A stretch of DNA of 64,000 bases from Nematostella vectensis (lineage: Eukaryota; Cnidaria; Anthozoa; Actiniaria; Edwardsiidae): NCBI RefSeq assembly GCF_932526225.1, contig NC_064037.1:1860001-1924000 (forward strand), read 5' to 3'. Below the pieces are notes generated by a model. The model was not told the origin of the DNA. It did no database searches and saw only the letters and a list, made by a program, of their open reading frames with translations. The translations under genes and the position numbers were made by a program. Each line of letters opens with the position of its first letter. Position 1 is the stretch's first letter. This document shows positions 1 through 13,202 of the stretch, one piece after another.

Positions 1-620
1 CATGAACTGAAAGACCGCAGTAACACATTTGTGACGTAGATCAAGATGTCAATCAAATTACATCAGAAAATATATAAGCTTGCTAAAGCGGTTCCCGTCT
101 TTATGTCTTCTTAGTTATTGCCGAAGATCTTTTTGTGGTTACAAGTTTTACCATCACTTTTATATCTCAACCTGGAAGTCAAATGATTGTTAAACTTCAG
201 GAAATAAATCTGCAAAATTTAGTAGATATTTTGTCGTCTATGATAGAAATGTTTTTCCATTTCGCGTGCGCTTCATTTGCATTCAAGATTGGCAACATTC
301 CCTTGAGCACACGCTGTTTTTGAAATCTTTAAATTCTCTGCTTTAAATTATTATTTGCTTTATTGAGGGTAGCATTGCAATAGAACACACTTTGCCAATA
401 TTTGAGGGTATTGCTGTCTCTGAATTTTAGATTTTCCCACCAAAACTTGGAATTATTCACCCGATTCAATCTCCTTTCGCGCGGCCAGGAAAATTTTCAA
501 AGATCTGTAGAAAATTCAAATTTAAATCAAATTCAATTCCCTTTTCAGAATTTGAAAGTTTAGCTGTGCTTTCTTTTGGCTAGATTGATATAAGTGAAAG
601 GTCTTAAGAACTTTTATGAA
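1..620 (-). repeat. Dispersed repeat, copy A (uninterrupted)
   Basis: This stretch is similar, in reverse complement, to 49695-50303 and continues into 53514-53560. Shared blocks include the segment around 85-120 (GGTTCCCGTCTT, then TCTTAGTTATTG) and the segment around 425-510 (cccaccaaaacttgg, gcgcggccaggaaaatttt). Its first 58 bases correspond to the flank on the far side of the LINE in copy B, so this copy preserves the LINE-free site at about 51-58. Similarity fades near 620. The left end lies outside the window. No coding capacity was recognised, and its class (DNA transposon or other) is unknown. Confidence 0.7.
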
Positions 621-1018
621 AGATGACTCAGGAGGAGAATGTTGAACAAAATAACTAAATTGCAACATATGAATCTCTGGTCTAGATTTTTTTGCTAATT
701 TATACCCATAAGGCAACACTAGTTGTGACAGAAAATTTGAATATTTAAAATAAGGTGTGAATTTCGATATTAATTGTATTTGCGAGGAAGAGTTTGTCAC
801 ATTACAAAATTATTGTTTAAAATAGCAACCCAAGAAATGAAGGTTGTGCATTAGCTGGTACCAAAAGACTCGAAAAGGGGAAGAATGCCACCTCATTTAG
901 TGACAAACTTGGGTGTATTTTCCTTGTCTATAGAACACTTCATAATATTCATATGATTTGTTTACAGAAAAAAAATCTAATCAAAACTAAGTAATTTCTT
1001 ACTGTATTGTGCTTTTAG
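621..1018. other. AT-rich sequence without recognised features
   Basis: This is non-coding sequence between the dispersed repeat and the first recognised exon of the NHL-repeat gene. It is presumably intron or upstream sequence. No exon consistent with the downstream reading frame was found. Confidence 0.5.
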
Positions 1019-4000
1019 GGAAGGAAAATCTACAAGGATAGTGAAAGAACTTGAGAAAGTCCTCAAGCCCTCCTATATTTTAGCCACCCCTCAGCATTCT
1101 CTTTTTATTTCAAGGTAAGTGCAGTTGTATATTGAAAGACTGAAAGCAGGGGAATCAGGAGACTGGAATCTCTTGGTCTTTCTATCCCTTTTCTATTCTA
1201 TGAAATATTTTTCGTAAGGGATGTCAACACAGCACAATCATTTTTTTTATCTATTTCATTTTCTGTCCCTTCTGTATGAAATTAATAAAGAGAGTACAGT
1301 AGTAATTCTGTAACTATTTTTACTAATTACTTCTTTGTTAATTTTCAGCTTTATGATTGACCAGGTACTAGTTAGTCTTTTTATTAAAAAAAAAAATTTT
1401 TTCTCCCCCTACAAATTCTATTCAGATTTAAATGCTGTATAAATAATGTCAATTTTTAGGTCTTGTATGTGGTTGACACCAGACAGTCTAACAGCCCAGC
1501 TGTGACCTTTGCCTCAGGGCATGGTTTGGATGGACCATGGGGAATGGTAGCAGGTAAAATGTGATATCCAATTAGGTAGAAAGCAAAGAGGAGGGAATAA
1601 GCCCAGGGAAGCAATATTCTATGGTAGGGCTAACAGTCTTGCCGAATAGAGAAGGTAGGTGGCAGATTGGTCATACAGTACCACATTGTTTCTTTACTAG
1701 AAGGTGGATTATAGACAAATGGACCAGGATAGAGAATTGCAGCTGTTGAGATATTATTTAGAATGTATGCACCTGGGGGCAGTGTGTGGTGTGCACCTAC
1801 TGGGGGCAGGGTGTGGTGTGCACCTACTGGGGGCAGGGTGTGGTGTGCACCTACTGGGGGCAGGGTGTGATGTGCACCTACTGGGGGCAGGGTGTGGTGT
1901 GCAACTACTGGGGGCAGGGTGTGATGTGCACCTACTGGGGGCAGGGTGTGGTGTGCACCTACTGGGGGCAGGGTGTGGTGTGCACCTACTGGGGGCAGGG
2001 TGTGGTGTGCACCTACTGGGGGCAGGGTGTGGTGTGCACCTACTGGGGGCAGGGTGTGATGTGCACCTACTGGGGGCAGGGTGTGCACCTACTGGGGGCA
2101 GGGTGTGGTGTGCACCTACTGGGGACAGGGTGTGGTGTGCACCTACTGGGGGCAGGGTGTGGTGTGCACCTACTGGGGACAGGGTGTGGTGTGCACCTAC
2201 TGGGGGCAGGGTGTGGTGTGTACCTACTGGGGGCAGGGTGTGATGTGCACCTACTGGGGGCAGGGTGTGGTGTGCAACTACTGGGGGCAGGGTGTGGTGT
2301 GCACCTACTGGGGGCAGGGTGTGGTGTGCACCTACTGGGGGCAGGGTGTGCACCTTCTGGGGACAGGGTGTGGTGTGCACCTACTGGGTACAGGGTGTGG
2401 TGTGCACCTACTGGGGGCAGGGTGTGGTGTGCACCTACTGGGGGCAGGGTGTGGTGTGCACCTACTGGGGGCAGGGTGTGCACCTACTGGGGTCAGGGTG
2501 TGGTGTGCACCTACTGGGGGCAGGGTGTGCACCTACTGGGGGCAGGGTGTGCACCTACTGGGGGCAGGGTGTGGTGTGCACCTACTGGGGGCAGGGTGTG
2601 GTGTGCACCTACTGGGGACAGGGTGTGGTGTGCACCTACTGGGGTCAGGGTGTGGTGTGCACCTACTGGGGGCAGGGTGTGGTGTGTACCTACTGGGGGC
2701 AGGGTGTGCACCTACTGGGGACAGGGTGTGGTGTGCACCTACTGGGGGCAGGGTGTGCACCTACTGGGGGCAGGGTGTGCACCTACTGGGGACAGGGTGT
2801 GGTGTGCACCTACTGGGGACAGGGTGTGCACCTACTGGGGGCAGGGTGTGCACCTACTGGGGGCAGGGTGTGGTGTGCACCTACTGGGGGCAGGATGTGC
2901 ACCTACTGGGGACAGGGTGTGGTGTGCACCTACTGGGGGCAGGGTGTGGTGTGCACCTACTGGGGGCAGGGTGTGGTGTGCACCTACTGGGGGCAGGGTG
3001 TGATGTGCACCTACTGGGGGCAGGGTGTGGTGTGCAACTACTTGGGGCAGGGTGCGGACATGGATTATTTTGATAGTATCCTCTGCATTCGGCTTTTTGT
3101 AAAAGTTGAAAATGTTTTATCTTAGATAACTCTACTTTGTTTGTGGCAAGTTTTACCACAGATCGCATCCACAAATATGACATCTCATCTGGAAGGTACT
3201 GTTTCATTAGCAATTTTATGGTTTAGTGTTATAGCAATGATTCTCTTTTAAACTCACCTATTTGCAAAAGCGTAATAAAGCAGTTTTTCAGACAGTAGTG
3301 AATAAGGGTTTTCACATATCATGGGTTTTGGGGATGTGGCTGAATTATGATAGACAGAATACCCTCCCATGCGCTGGCTAGAATTCTTAAAAATATCATA
3401 TCATTGTTTCTCATATTGTCTAATCACTGGAGTTTTTTTCGTTATTCATATTTTCAGTTATTATGTATGTTTGTCTTTCTCATCAGGTTTCTTGGTGCGT
3501 TTGGAAGTGAGCAGCACCTTGATTGCCCTGAGGGGATGGCTCTTGGGCCAAATCACACCCTGTACGTCGCAAGCTTTCTTAATGACAGGGTTGTCAAGTA
3601 CAGCTTGGGTGGACAATTCCTCGGTGTTGTATGCTCAATTCCTCATTGAATATCTTTATGGCAAGATTGATGGCAGGACCTAGTGAAAGCTTTGCCTTTC
3701 TCAACATTGTTTTCTTGTTCTCCTTTGACAGGTGGCAGATGCATCAAGTGGCCTCAAAGGGTAAGAACACTCTAGGAATTTCCATGCACAAGGATAATAG
3801 CAGTGATATAACAATCCCCCAGCCCCTCTCAGACAACAGTAGCGATTTAACCTGTGAGAACTAAAGTGTGATCTCTCTTTATATAAAAAGAACATAGACA
3901 AATGAACATAACCCTTTTCCTTCAACCATATCCCTCCCCCAGCAAAGTGTCTGTTGGTTTGGATACACTTAGTATCCAAAGTTTGGATACACTTGGTATC

Positions 4001-7000
4001 CAAACCAACAAAGTGTCTAATATTGAGCACTGAAACACTCAATTTACAGAAGGCTATGATAAGATTCTTGAAAGTCTGGCATAGTATTTATTCTAGTTGC
4101 GCATGTTATTATTTACAGACCAGAAGATGTTGCATTTCTCCCAGATGGCACTTTGCTTATTTGTAGCCACTATACAAACAATGTACTCAAGCTCAATACA
4201 TCTACCAGTAAGTGCAATAGAGTTTGTTATCATATCCTTACTTTTTTTCCAAATGCAAGTGACATAGTAAAAAGTGGCTCATACTGACATCTTGTGATAG
4301 GGCTTCAACCATTGTAGAACTCTTGGCTAATGCAAGTAGCAGCTATGGTAGTTAGAGTCAAAAAGTGTACCACTCACTTTGATTCATCCAGATAACTCAT
4401 TTGTTTTATTTCCCAGATAAGTTAATTGGAGTGTTTGCAGAGGTACAGAAACCTGTTGGACTCACAGTTGGGCTAGATGGGTAGGGAGCGCTGTTCATCA
4501 CAATCTTATTACTAACAGTGATATGTGTATAGCAATGTTCTCATCTGTTTCAAAATAATACTTGTATTTAGTGAAATGTGGAGCAATATATGAAAAAGAG
4601 AAGTAACAAGGCATTTTTTGCTTATTTTTATGAACAACCAAAACTTGTTGATAATATGGGTCCTTCATAACCTTGTGGATAATATGGGTCCTTCATAACC
4701 TTGTGGATAATATGGGTCCTTCATAACCTTGTGGATAATATGGGTCCTTCATAACCTTGTGGATAATATGGGTCCTTCGTAACCTTGTGGATAATATGGG
4801 TCCTTCATAACCTTGTGGATAATATGGGTCCTTCATAACCTTGTGGATAATATGGGTCCTTCATAACCTTGTGGATAATATGGGTCCTTCGTAACCTTGT
4901 GGATAATATGGGTCCTTCATAACCTTGTGGATAATATTAGTCCTTCATAACCTAGTGGATAATATGGGTCCTTCATAACCTTGTGGATAATATGGGTCTT
5001 TCATAACCTTGTGGATAATATGGGTCCTTCGTAACCTTGTGGATAATATGGGTCCTTCGTAACCTTGTGGATAATATGGGTCCTTCGTAACCTAGTGGAT
5101 AATATGGGTCCTTCATAACCTTGTGGATAATATGGGTCCTTCATAACCTTGTGGATAATATGGGTCCTTCATAACCTAGTGGATAATATGGGTCCTTCGT
5201 AACCTTGTGGATAATATGGGTCCTTCGTAACCTTGTGGATAATATGGGTCCTTCATAACCTTGTGGATAATATGGGTCCTTCATAACCTAGTGGATAATA
5301 TGGGTCCTTCGTAACCTTGTGGATAATATGGGTCCTTCATAACCTTGTGGATAATATGGGTCCTTCGTAACCTTGTGGATAATATGGGTCCTTCATAACC
5401 TTGTGGATAATATATGTCCTTCATAACCTTGTGGATAATATGGGTCCTTTGTAACCTTGTGGATAATATGGGTCCTTCATAACCTTGTGGATATTATGGG
5501 TCCTTCATAACCTTGTGGATAATATGGGTCCTTCATAACCTTGTGGATAATATGGGTCCTTCATAACCTTGTGGATAATATGGGTCCTTCATAACCTTGT
5601 GGATAATATGGGTCCTTCATAACCTTGTGGATAATATGGGTCCTTCATAACCGTGTGGATAATATGGGTCCTTCATAACCTAGTGGATAATATGGGTCCT
5701 TCGTAACCTTGTGGATAATATGGGTCCTTCATAACCTTGTGGATAATATGGGTCCTTCATAACCTTGTGGATAATATGGGTCCTTCATAACCTTGTGGAT
5801 AATATGGGTCCTTCATAACCTTGTGGATAATATGGGTTCTTCATAACCTAGTAAATAATATGGGTCCTTCGTAACCTTGTGGATAATATGGGTCCTTCGT
5901 AACCTTGTGGATAATATGGGTCCTTCATAACCTTGTGGATAATATATGTCCTTCATAACCTTGTGGATAATATGGGTCCTTCGTAACCTTGTGGATAATA
6001 TGGGTCCTTCGTAACCTTGTGGATATTTTGGGTCCTTCATAACCTTGTGGATAATATGGGTCCTTCATAACCTTGTGGATAATATGGGTCCTTCATAACC
6101 TTGTGGATAATATAGGTCCTTCATAACCTTGTGGATAATATGGGTCCTTCATAACCTTGTGGATAATATGGGTCCTTCATAACCTTGTGGATAATATGGG
6201 TCCTTCATAACCTAGTGGATAATATGGGTCCTTCATAACCTAGTGGATAATATGGGTCCTTCATAACCTTGTGGATAATATGGGTCCTTCATAACCTTGT
6301 GGATAATATGGGTCCTTCATAACCTTGTGGATAATATGGGTCCTTCATAACCTTGTGGATAATATGGGTCCTTCATAACCTAGTGGATAATATGGGTCTT
6401 TCATAACCTTGTGGATAATATGGGTCCTTCGTAACCTTGTGGATAATATGGGTCCTTCATAACCTTGTGGATAATAGGGGTCCTTCATAACCTTGTGGAT
6501 AATATGGGTCCTTCGTAACCTTGTGGATAATCTGGGTCCTTCATAACCTTGTGGATAATATGGTTCCTTCATAACCTTGTCGATAATATGGGTCCTTCGT
6601 AACCTTGTGGATAATATGGGTCCTTCATAACCTAGTGGGTAATATGGGTCCTTCGTAACCTTGTGGATAATATGGGTCCTTCATAACCTTGTGGATAATA
6701 TGGGTCCTTCATAACCTTGTGGATAATATGGGTCCTTCATAACCTTGTGGATAATATGGGTCCTTCGTAACCTTGTGGATAATATGGGTCCTTCGTAACC
6801 TTTAATGCCTAAGCTAGTTATTGATTTCATTTTATGGTTTTGTTTGTTTGTTTATTTAGTACATAAACTCATAAATTCACATTATTTTATTTCATTATTT
6901 AAATTTACAGAAATGTGTATGTTACCAGTTATGTGACCAATAGTATCCTTAGATACAGCGGAAAGACAGGTATATATTGTTACCTGGGGAGGGCGGGACA

Positions 7001-7344
7001 TGTGTAGTGTTATTACTTATGTTCTTACTGTCTCTTAGGGAAGTTCATTGATGTTTATGCTGCTGGTGGAGGGTTGACCGGGCCCTCAAGTGTCAGGTAT
7101 ATCCACACTTTTTAAATACCTGTGTTCTACTGTAAGCAAATGTCAAATGGTAGTTTTCTGATTGATTGAAACCAGCATAAATTTTATATCTTAATATAAA
7201 CTGTTTCTCCACAGTTTTGCAGATTTTCGTACCCTCTATGCAGCAAGCTATGACAGCGACAGGGTGATGTTGTACAACAGCACCTCAGGACTCACCTTCA
7301 CTCTTCCTGGCAGACTGAGGGAGCAAGTGGGAGAAGGTAACTAA
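1019..7344 (+). CDS. NHL-repeat beta-propeller protein, multi-exon, 3' part
   Basis: Eleven exons with AG/GT borders and compatible phases can be read: 1019-1114, 1349-1364, 1460-1553, 3126-3195, 3487-3628, 3732-3760, 4119-4207, 4417-4480, 6911-6969, 7039-7096 and 7215-7344. They give about 281 residues. Blades repeat about every 40 residues with the NHL/SMP30-like pattern 'P-x-G-hydrophobic, then LYVASF, then DRVVKY': examples are NSTLFVASFTTDRIHKYD, HTLYVASFLNDRVVKYS, GTLLICSHYTNNVLKLN, NVYVTSYVTNSILRYSG and RTLYAASYDSDRVMLYN. Such propellers are usually protein-binding scaffolds or secreted/lumenal domains; the function here is unknown. The N-terminus lies upstream, since exon 1019 starts in mid-codon. 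The 3' end is either the TAA at 7342-7344 or a splice donor at 7337; both lie at the start of the 45-bp array. The 16-nt exon is the least certain, but it is needed to restore the phase. Confidence 0.78.
1768..3052 (+). repeat. Minisatellite, 27/22-bp units, intronic
   Basis: About 50 tandem copies of tgtgcacctactgggggcag-type units alternate between a 27-bp form (with an extra TGGTG) and a 22-bp form. The array lies wholly inside the NHL-gene intron 1554-3125. Open frames on both strands here come from the repeat and are not genes. Confidence 0.97.
4649..6800 (+). repeat. Minisatellite, 28-bp unit, about 77 copies, intronic
   Basis: The unit is a 28-mer reading ggataatatgggtccttc followed by ataaccttgt. 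Point variants (cgtaacc, ctagtgg) are scattered through the array. It fills most of the NHL-gene intron between 4480 and 6911. Confidence 0.97.
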
Positions 7345-9206
7345 ACAACAAGATAGGCTTGATGATCTCAAGTGGGAGAAGGTAACTAAACAACAAGATA
7401 GGCTTGATGATCTCAAGTGGAGAAGGTAACTAAACAACAAGATAGGCTTGATGATCTCAAGTGGGAGAAGGTAACTAAACAACAAGATAGGCTTGATGAT
7501 CTCAAGTGGGAGAAGGTAACTAAACAACAAGATAGGCTTGATGATCTCAAGTGGGAGAAGGTAACTAAACAACAAGATAGGCTTGATGATCTCAAGTGGG
7601 AGAAGGTAACTAAACAACAAGATAGGCTTGATGATCTCAAGTGGGAGAAGGTAACTAAACAACAAGATAGGCTTGATGATCTCAAGTGGGAGAAGGTAAC
7701 TAAACAACAAGATAGGCTTGATGATCTCAAGTGGGAGAAGGTAAGTAAACAACAAGATAGGCTTGATGATCTCAAGTGGAGAAGGTAACTAAACAACAAG
7801 ATAGGCTTGATGATCTCAAGTGGAGAAGGTAACTAAACAACAAGATAGGCTTGATGATCTCAAGTGGGAGAAGGTAACTAAACAACAAGATAGGCTTGAT
7901 GATCTCAAGTGGGAGAAGGTAACTAAACAACAAGATAGGCTTGATGATCTCAAGTGGAGAAGGTAACTAAACAACAAGATAGGCTTGATGATCTCAAGTG
8001 GGAGAAGGTAACTAAACAACAAGATAGGCTTGATGATCTCAAGTGGAGAAGGTAAGTAAACAACAAGATAGGCTTGATGATCTCAAGTGGGAGAAGGTAA
8101 GTAAACAACAAGATAGGCTTGATGATCTCAAGTGGGAGAAGGTAACTAAACAACAAGATAGGCTTGATGATCTCAAGTGGAGAAGGTAACTAAACAACAA
8201 GATAGGCTTGATGATCTCAAGTGGAGAAGGTAACTAAACAACAAGATAGGCTTGATGATCTCAAGTGGGAGAAGGTAACTAAACAACAAGATAGGCTTGA
8301 TGATCTCAAGTGGAGAAGGTAACTAAACAACAAGATAGGCTTGATGATCTCAAGTGGGAGAAGGTAACTAAACAACAAGATAGGCTTGATGATCTCAAGT
8401 GGGAGAAGGTAACTAAACAACAAGATAGGCTTGATGATCTCAAGTGGGAGAAGGTAACTAAACAACAAGATAGGCTTGATGATCTCAAGTGGAGAAGGTA
8501 ACTAAACAACAAGATAGGCTTGATGATCTCAAGTGGGAGAAGGTAACTAAACAACAAGATAGGCTTGATGATCTCAAGTGGAGAAGGTAACTAAACAACA
8601 AGATAGGCTTGATGATCTCAAGTGGGAGAAGGTAACTAAACAACAAGATAGGCTTGATGATCTCAAGTGGGAGAAGGTAACTAAACAACAAGATAGGCTT
8701 GATGATCTCAAGTGGGAGAAGGTAACTAAACAACAAGATAGGCTTGATGATCTCAAGTGGGAGAAGGTAACTAAACAACAAGATAGGCTTGATGATCTCA
8801 AGTGGGAGAAGGTAACTAAACAACAAGATAGGCTTGATGATCTCAAGTGGGAGAAGGTAACTAAACAACAAGATAGGCTTGATGATCTCAAGTGGGAGAA
8901 GGTAACTAAACAACAAGATAGGCTTGATGATCTCAAGTGGGAGAAGGTAACTAAACAACAAGATAGGCTTGATGATCTCAAGTGGGAGAAGGTAACTAAA
9001 CAACAAGATAGGCTTGATGATCTCAAGTGGAGAAGGTAACTAAACAACAAGATAGGCTTGATGATCTCAAGTGGAGAAGGTAACTAAACAACAAGATAGG
9101 CTTGATGATCTCAAGTGGGAGAAGGTAACTAAACAACAAGATAGGCTTGATGATCTCAAGTGGGAGAAGGTAACTAAACAACAAGATAGGCTTGATGATC
9201 TCATAG
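7326..9206 (+). repeat. Minisatellite, 45/44-bp unit, about 42 copies, seeded at an exon end
   Basis: The unit is 45 bp (a 44-bp form lacks one G) and contains gtgggagaaggtaactaaac. The array starts inside the last recognised NHL exon: the exon bases aagtgggagaag and the following gtaact form part of every unit. A few units carry GTAAGT instead, for example near 7741, 8051 and 8097, which is a consensus-quality donor. Runs of 45-bp units stay open as a 15-residue repeat (EKVTKQQDRLDDLKW). This is probably fortuitous. Confidence 0.96.
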
Positions 9207-11067
9207 CTTTCAACTTTTGTGAGAATTTTCATACATTCCCTGTATTCACCTGCATTGGCTCTCTTGTTTTTCCCCACATATTTACTATATTTCACTACGA
9301 TTTCACAAGATTTCTTTCCAAGTTGGGTTGAAAGATCTAGATCCCCATGTCGCCATCTGGGCATCACAGGCATAACTTGAAGTGTCATGGGATAGTGATC
9401 ATCCATTCTAAAGAGGGTCGAATCCAGGATGACTTCCAGAGGGAGGGTTACAACAAAAACTTGCACCCCCCTCAAGACCCAACCCCCCCCCCCCCTTCCC
9501 CCCCTAGAGCTGCCTTAATTGCTTAGGCGGGACCCTGCTTTCCAGATCTTTATTTGAGATTGCCACAAAGATAGCTTGGTCTCTGGACACGGCTAAACAT
9601 GAGGGGGGGCCTAAAAGCTAACTGTAACAATAGTGAGAACAGTATTTGGGGAAACAATGGTTAGCAGAACAGGGTTGTGAAACAAATTTCTGGGAAACAG
9701 ACTTCTGACCAGTTGCCGAGAGGGACTTATGCTCAAACTGAGACTGTGATTTTCCAATATCTTTATTCATAATTTTCAAATTAAGTGTGCCTTTGACATG
9801 AATTTTATTTAATTTTTTTAAGGGTCATTTGCAAGGGAACCTGAGAAAAGCTGAAAAAATACCATTACAAAGATTATAACCATCATTTCATGATTTTTAT
9901 CGAACATTTATTAGCTGGTTAAAAAGAGACATTTGCACTTTTACTAGACATGTCTAAATTATGGTTATATTAAGAAACAGGTGAACAAGTTTGAAGGTTG
10001 TATATTTATTCTCCCATTAATTATTATCTATGTACAATTCTTTACAGTACTGTTATAGCCTCAATTACTTCTAATAAGTATACAATAATAGAAAGACCAA
10101 TGTCTTTTGAACTTTATAATACATAAACTGTCTTATTTGAAACCCACAAGTAACCAAAATTCCCCGAACCAGAATTGTGCTTTATCACCTGATATTATAT
10201 TTGTAACTGATTATTTGCTATATTTAGCAATTCTAAATTCTAACACCATCAACCAAAGCTGTTGAATGACCCTTCCTAGAAAATAATCACTCAAGCACAA
10301 AAATCCTTGAAAATCAAGCACTCAAACTTGAAATTTTGTTATTGCCTCCACTGGGCCATATTTATGGCATTAAAAATTGCCAGAATTTGTCAAGAACCAG
10401 GCCACATTCCCTTATCTTATAATATCATTACTTAATATTTACTCAAAATGACAAGGGGGACATATGTATGGAATGTCTGTTCCAAACAAATACACCCAAG
10501 ATAAACATTCCACACACATTTTAATAGTCATGCTGTAAACTGAAAAAAATATTGGCCCTCTTTAGTAAATTTATACTGATACAGTAATAATGTACATATA
10601 GTTCTAACCATGTTAAAACTAAGAAAATATAGATCTTTTGAAGGTTTTCATATTTCCCCATCCTTGTATCATGTTATTTTATTATTTGTACTTGCACTCC
10701 AAAAATAACTTTTTTTTTAATTAAATTGTCTGTTATCCATACTTTTTGTTAACAGTTTACTAATTGTCTGTTTTCTTTTAATTAAGTGTTATATTTAATG
10801 TCACTTATATATCATAACATATAACAACCTATAATTACTTTATTTTGATAATGTAGGTCTGTTAAAACAACTCTTATAATATGTGCCCCATTCATATATA
10901 CAGTTTTTGGTGTAATATTGCGATAGAAATACTGAAATGGACAAAAAATATCTTTTTATGTGAAAATAGATGCCTTCCCTTAAAATTTTGTAAACAAGTT
11001 TTTGTTTCAAAATTCAATAAACAATTGTTTCTTTTGCCTCATTCCTATAATGTACATACAATTTGAT
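9207..11067. other. Intergenic AT-rich sequence
   Basis: The sequence downstream of the NHL gene contains a C homopolymer tract at about 9483-9505 and no supported gene. It may hold the 3' UTR of the NHL gene or additional exons that were not recognised. Confidence 0.5.
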
Positions 11068-11222
11068 CAGGGATGTACGTAGCCAGGGGGGTGGCCAAGG
11101 GGGCCCGGGTCCCGCTTCTAGCAGGCAAAAATACAGTAAATGTATGAGACATTATCTAAAACACTAGAGAAAATGCCTTAAAAAGGGCCTTCTATGGGCC
11201 CCCTCCTGGCCATGCCGCTGTT
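11068..11222. repeat. Possible short foldback/MITE-like element
   Basis: The GC-rich ends (gtagccaggggggtggcc at about 11079 and gggccccctcctggccatg near 11198) are imperfect inverted complements flanking about 100 bp of AT-rich sequence. The size and form resemble a short non-autonomous element. No clear target duplication was identified. Confidence 0.4.
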
Positions 11223-12012
11223 GATTATTGATCCCTATACTTAAAGCATGGGCATGGATAACGTCTGTTGTTATTTTTAAATAACAACAATTGCTGTTTA
11301 GATATTAAATATTAATCATAAAAGCAGACATTCACCCCTATGTATTAAATGTAAACCCTGACACTTTCTAACTCCAATTCCTTGATAACTTCTTTACCTT
11401 TTTGCCACTATGCCATCTTCCATTCTATATTTCTTTCCCCTCCACTTTTCTGAAGTTTTCTTATCCACCCCACCCCTTTCCTCTGTAACAGCCTTGCTCA
11501 ACTGGAATGCCAGCTCAAAAGAAAGAAGACTGATTACCAGTCTCTAAGGAAATGTGGAAGATAATCGTCCCTAAAACAGTAAACAATACTCTCTGTTCAA
11601 AGTCCACAAACTAGGCCACAGTCTAAAAAGTTATGATACTTCAGTTTATTCAGTGGTTCGCCTGGTTCTATTTTTGTCGTGCTGTTACAAAAAGCGTTTC
11701 TTGCTATGTCTTTTCATCACCAGATCAACCATTCATTCAATTTGGGTGAATCTATTTGTACTTCTTGTAAAAAGTCAATAACCTGGAAAATGAGTTTCAC
11801 ATTTTCATGTGAGGGAGAATTAAGTCAAATCAGGGAGAAATCATACAGTTTAGTCCCAAAAACCTTTTTTGAAAGAAATCCATGCCAAAGAAGGACCTTT
11901 GAAGCCTATTAAACTACGGACAAGAAATTCATGAAATGTTTAATAGTTGTCAAGTAAGAAGGGAGTTTTATTTTTTCTGGTGTTTGGCTTTTACTTAGCA
12001 CCTTTTCCACGG
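11223..12012. other. Intergenic sequence, nothing recognised
   Basis: AT-rich non-repetitive DNA. The longest open frame (about 77 codons near 11679-11912) shows no recognisable domain and has no supporting splice structure. Confidence 0.45.
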
Positions 12013-13008
12013 GTGGAATCTAGGGGTGGGGCGGATCTAGGGGTGGGGCGGATCTAGGGGTGGGGTGGATCTAGGGGTTGGGTGGATCTAGGGGTTGGGT
12101 GGATCTAGGGGTTGGGTTGATCTAGGGGTTAGGCCGATCTAGGGGTGGGGTGGATCTAGGGGTGGGGTGAATCTAGGGGTCGGGCGGATCTAGGGGTTGG
12201 GTGGATCTAGGGGTCGGGCGGATCTAGGGGTTGGGTGGATCTAGGGGTGGGGTGGATCTAGGGGTTGGGTGGATCTAGGGGTCGGGTGGATCTAGGGGTG
12301 GGGTGGATCTAGGGGTGGGGTGGATCTAGGGGTCGGGTGGATCTAGGGGTGGGGTGGATCTAGGGGTTGGGTGGATCTAGGGGTTGGGTGGATCTAGGGG
12401 TTGGGTGGATCTAGGGGTTGGGTGGATCTAGGGGTGGGTCTAGGGGGTTGGGTGGATCTAGGGTTGGGTTGCATCTAGAGGTTGGGTGGATCTAGGGGTG
12501 GGGCGGATCTAGGGGTTGGGTGGATCTAGGGGTCGGGCGGATCTAGGGGTTGGGTGGATCTAGGGGTGGGGTGGATCTAGGGGTTGGGTGGATCTAGGGG
12601 TCGGGTGGATCTAGGGGTGGGGTGGATCTAGGGGTGGGGTGGATCTAGGGGTCGGGTGGATCTAGGGGTGGGGTGGATCTAGGGGTTGGGTGGATCTAGG
12701 GGTTGGGTGGATCTAGGGGTTGGGTGGATCTAGGGGTGGGTCTAGGGGGTTGGGTGGATCTAGGGTTGGGGTGCATCTAGGGGTTGGGTGGATCTAGGGG
12801 TGGGGCGGATCTAGGGGTGGGGTGGATCTAGGGGTTGGGTGGATCTAGGGGTTGGGTGGATCTAGGGGTCAGGCGGATCTAGGGGTGGGTCTAGGGGGTT
12901 GGGTGGATCTAGGGTTGGGGTGCATCTAGGGGTTGGGTGGATCTAGGGGTGGGGCGGATCTAGGGGTGGGGTGGATCTAGGGGTGGGGTGGATCTAGGGG
13001 TCGGGCCA
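12013..13008 (+). repeat. G-rich minisatellite, 17-bp unit, about 58 copies
   Basis: The unit is ggatctaggggttgggt, with GGGGTGGGG, GGGGTCGGG and similar variants. Blocks of variants recur in the same order, for example the irregular unit gggtctagggggtt at about 12436, 12738 and 12887, indicating larger duplications. Runs of three or four G separated by one- or two-base loops and an 8-base loop are compatible with G-quadruplex formation on the plus strand. Confidence 0.96.
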
Positions 13009-13202
13009 AGCGGGCCCTGTCCTCTATTTTAAGACATTTGGCTTAAAAATAACAAGGAATGTGAGGAAATCTATGGAAGAACAATGAGTCAGCCCCCTCT
13101 TTCTTGAAAACTCTTGCCCCCTTGCTCCCGCCCCTTTTTGAAACTTCCGCCCCTGCAGTTCTTGTTACATACATATTCAATCACTAAGGTTTTCAAAGTC
13201 GG

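Noticed and set aside
1630-3125. Long open frames of the HTLPPVGAH and VCTYWGQG type on both strands
   Set aside because: Repeat artefacts of an intronic 27/22-bp array flanked by NHL exons.
7413-9050. EKVTKQQDRLDDLKW coiled-coil-like repeat protein
   Set aside because: No start or splice context supports it, and 44-bp units break the frame repeatedly. It is kept only as a possibility in the findings.
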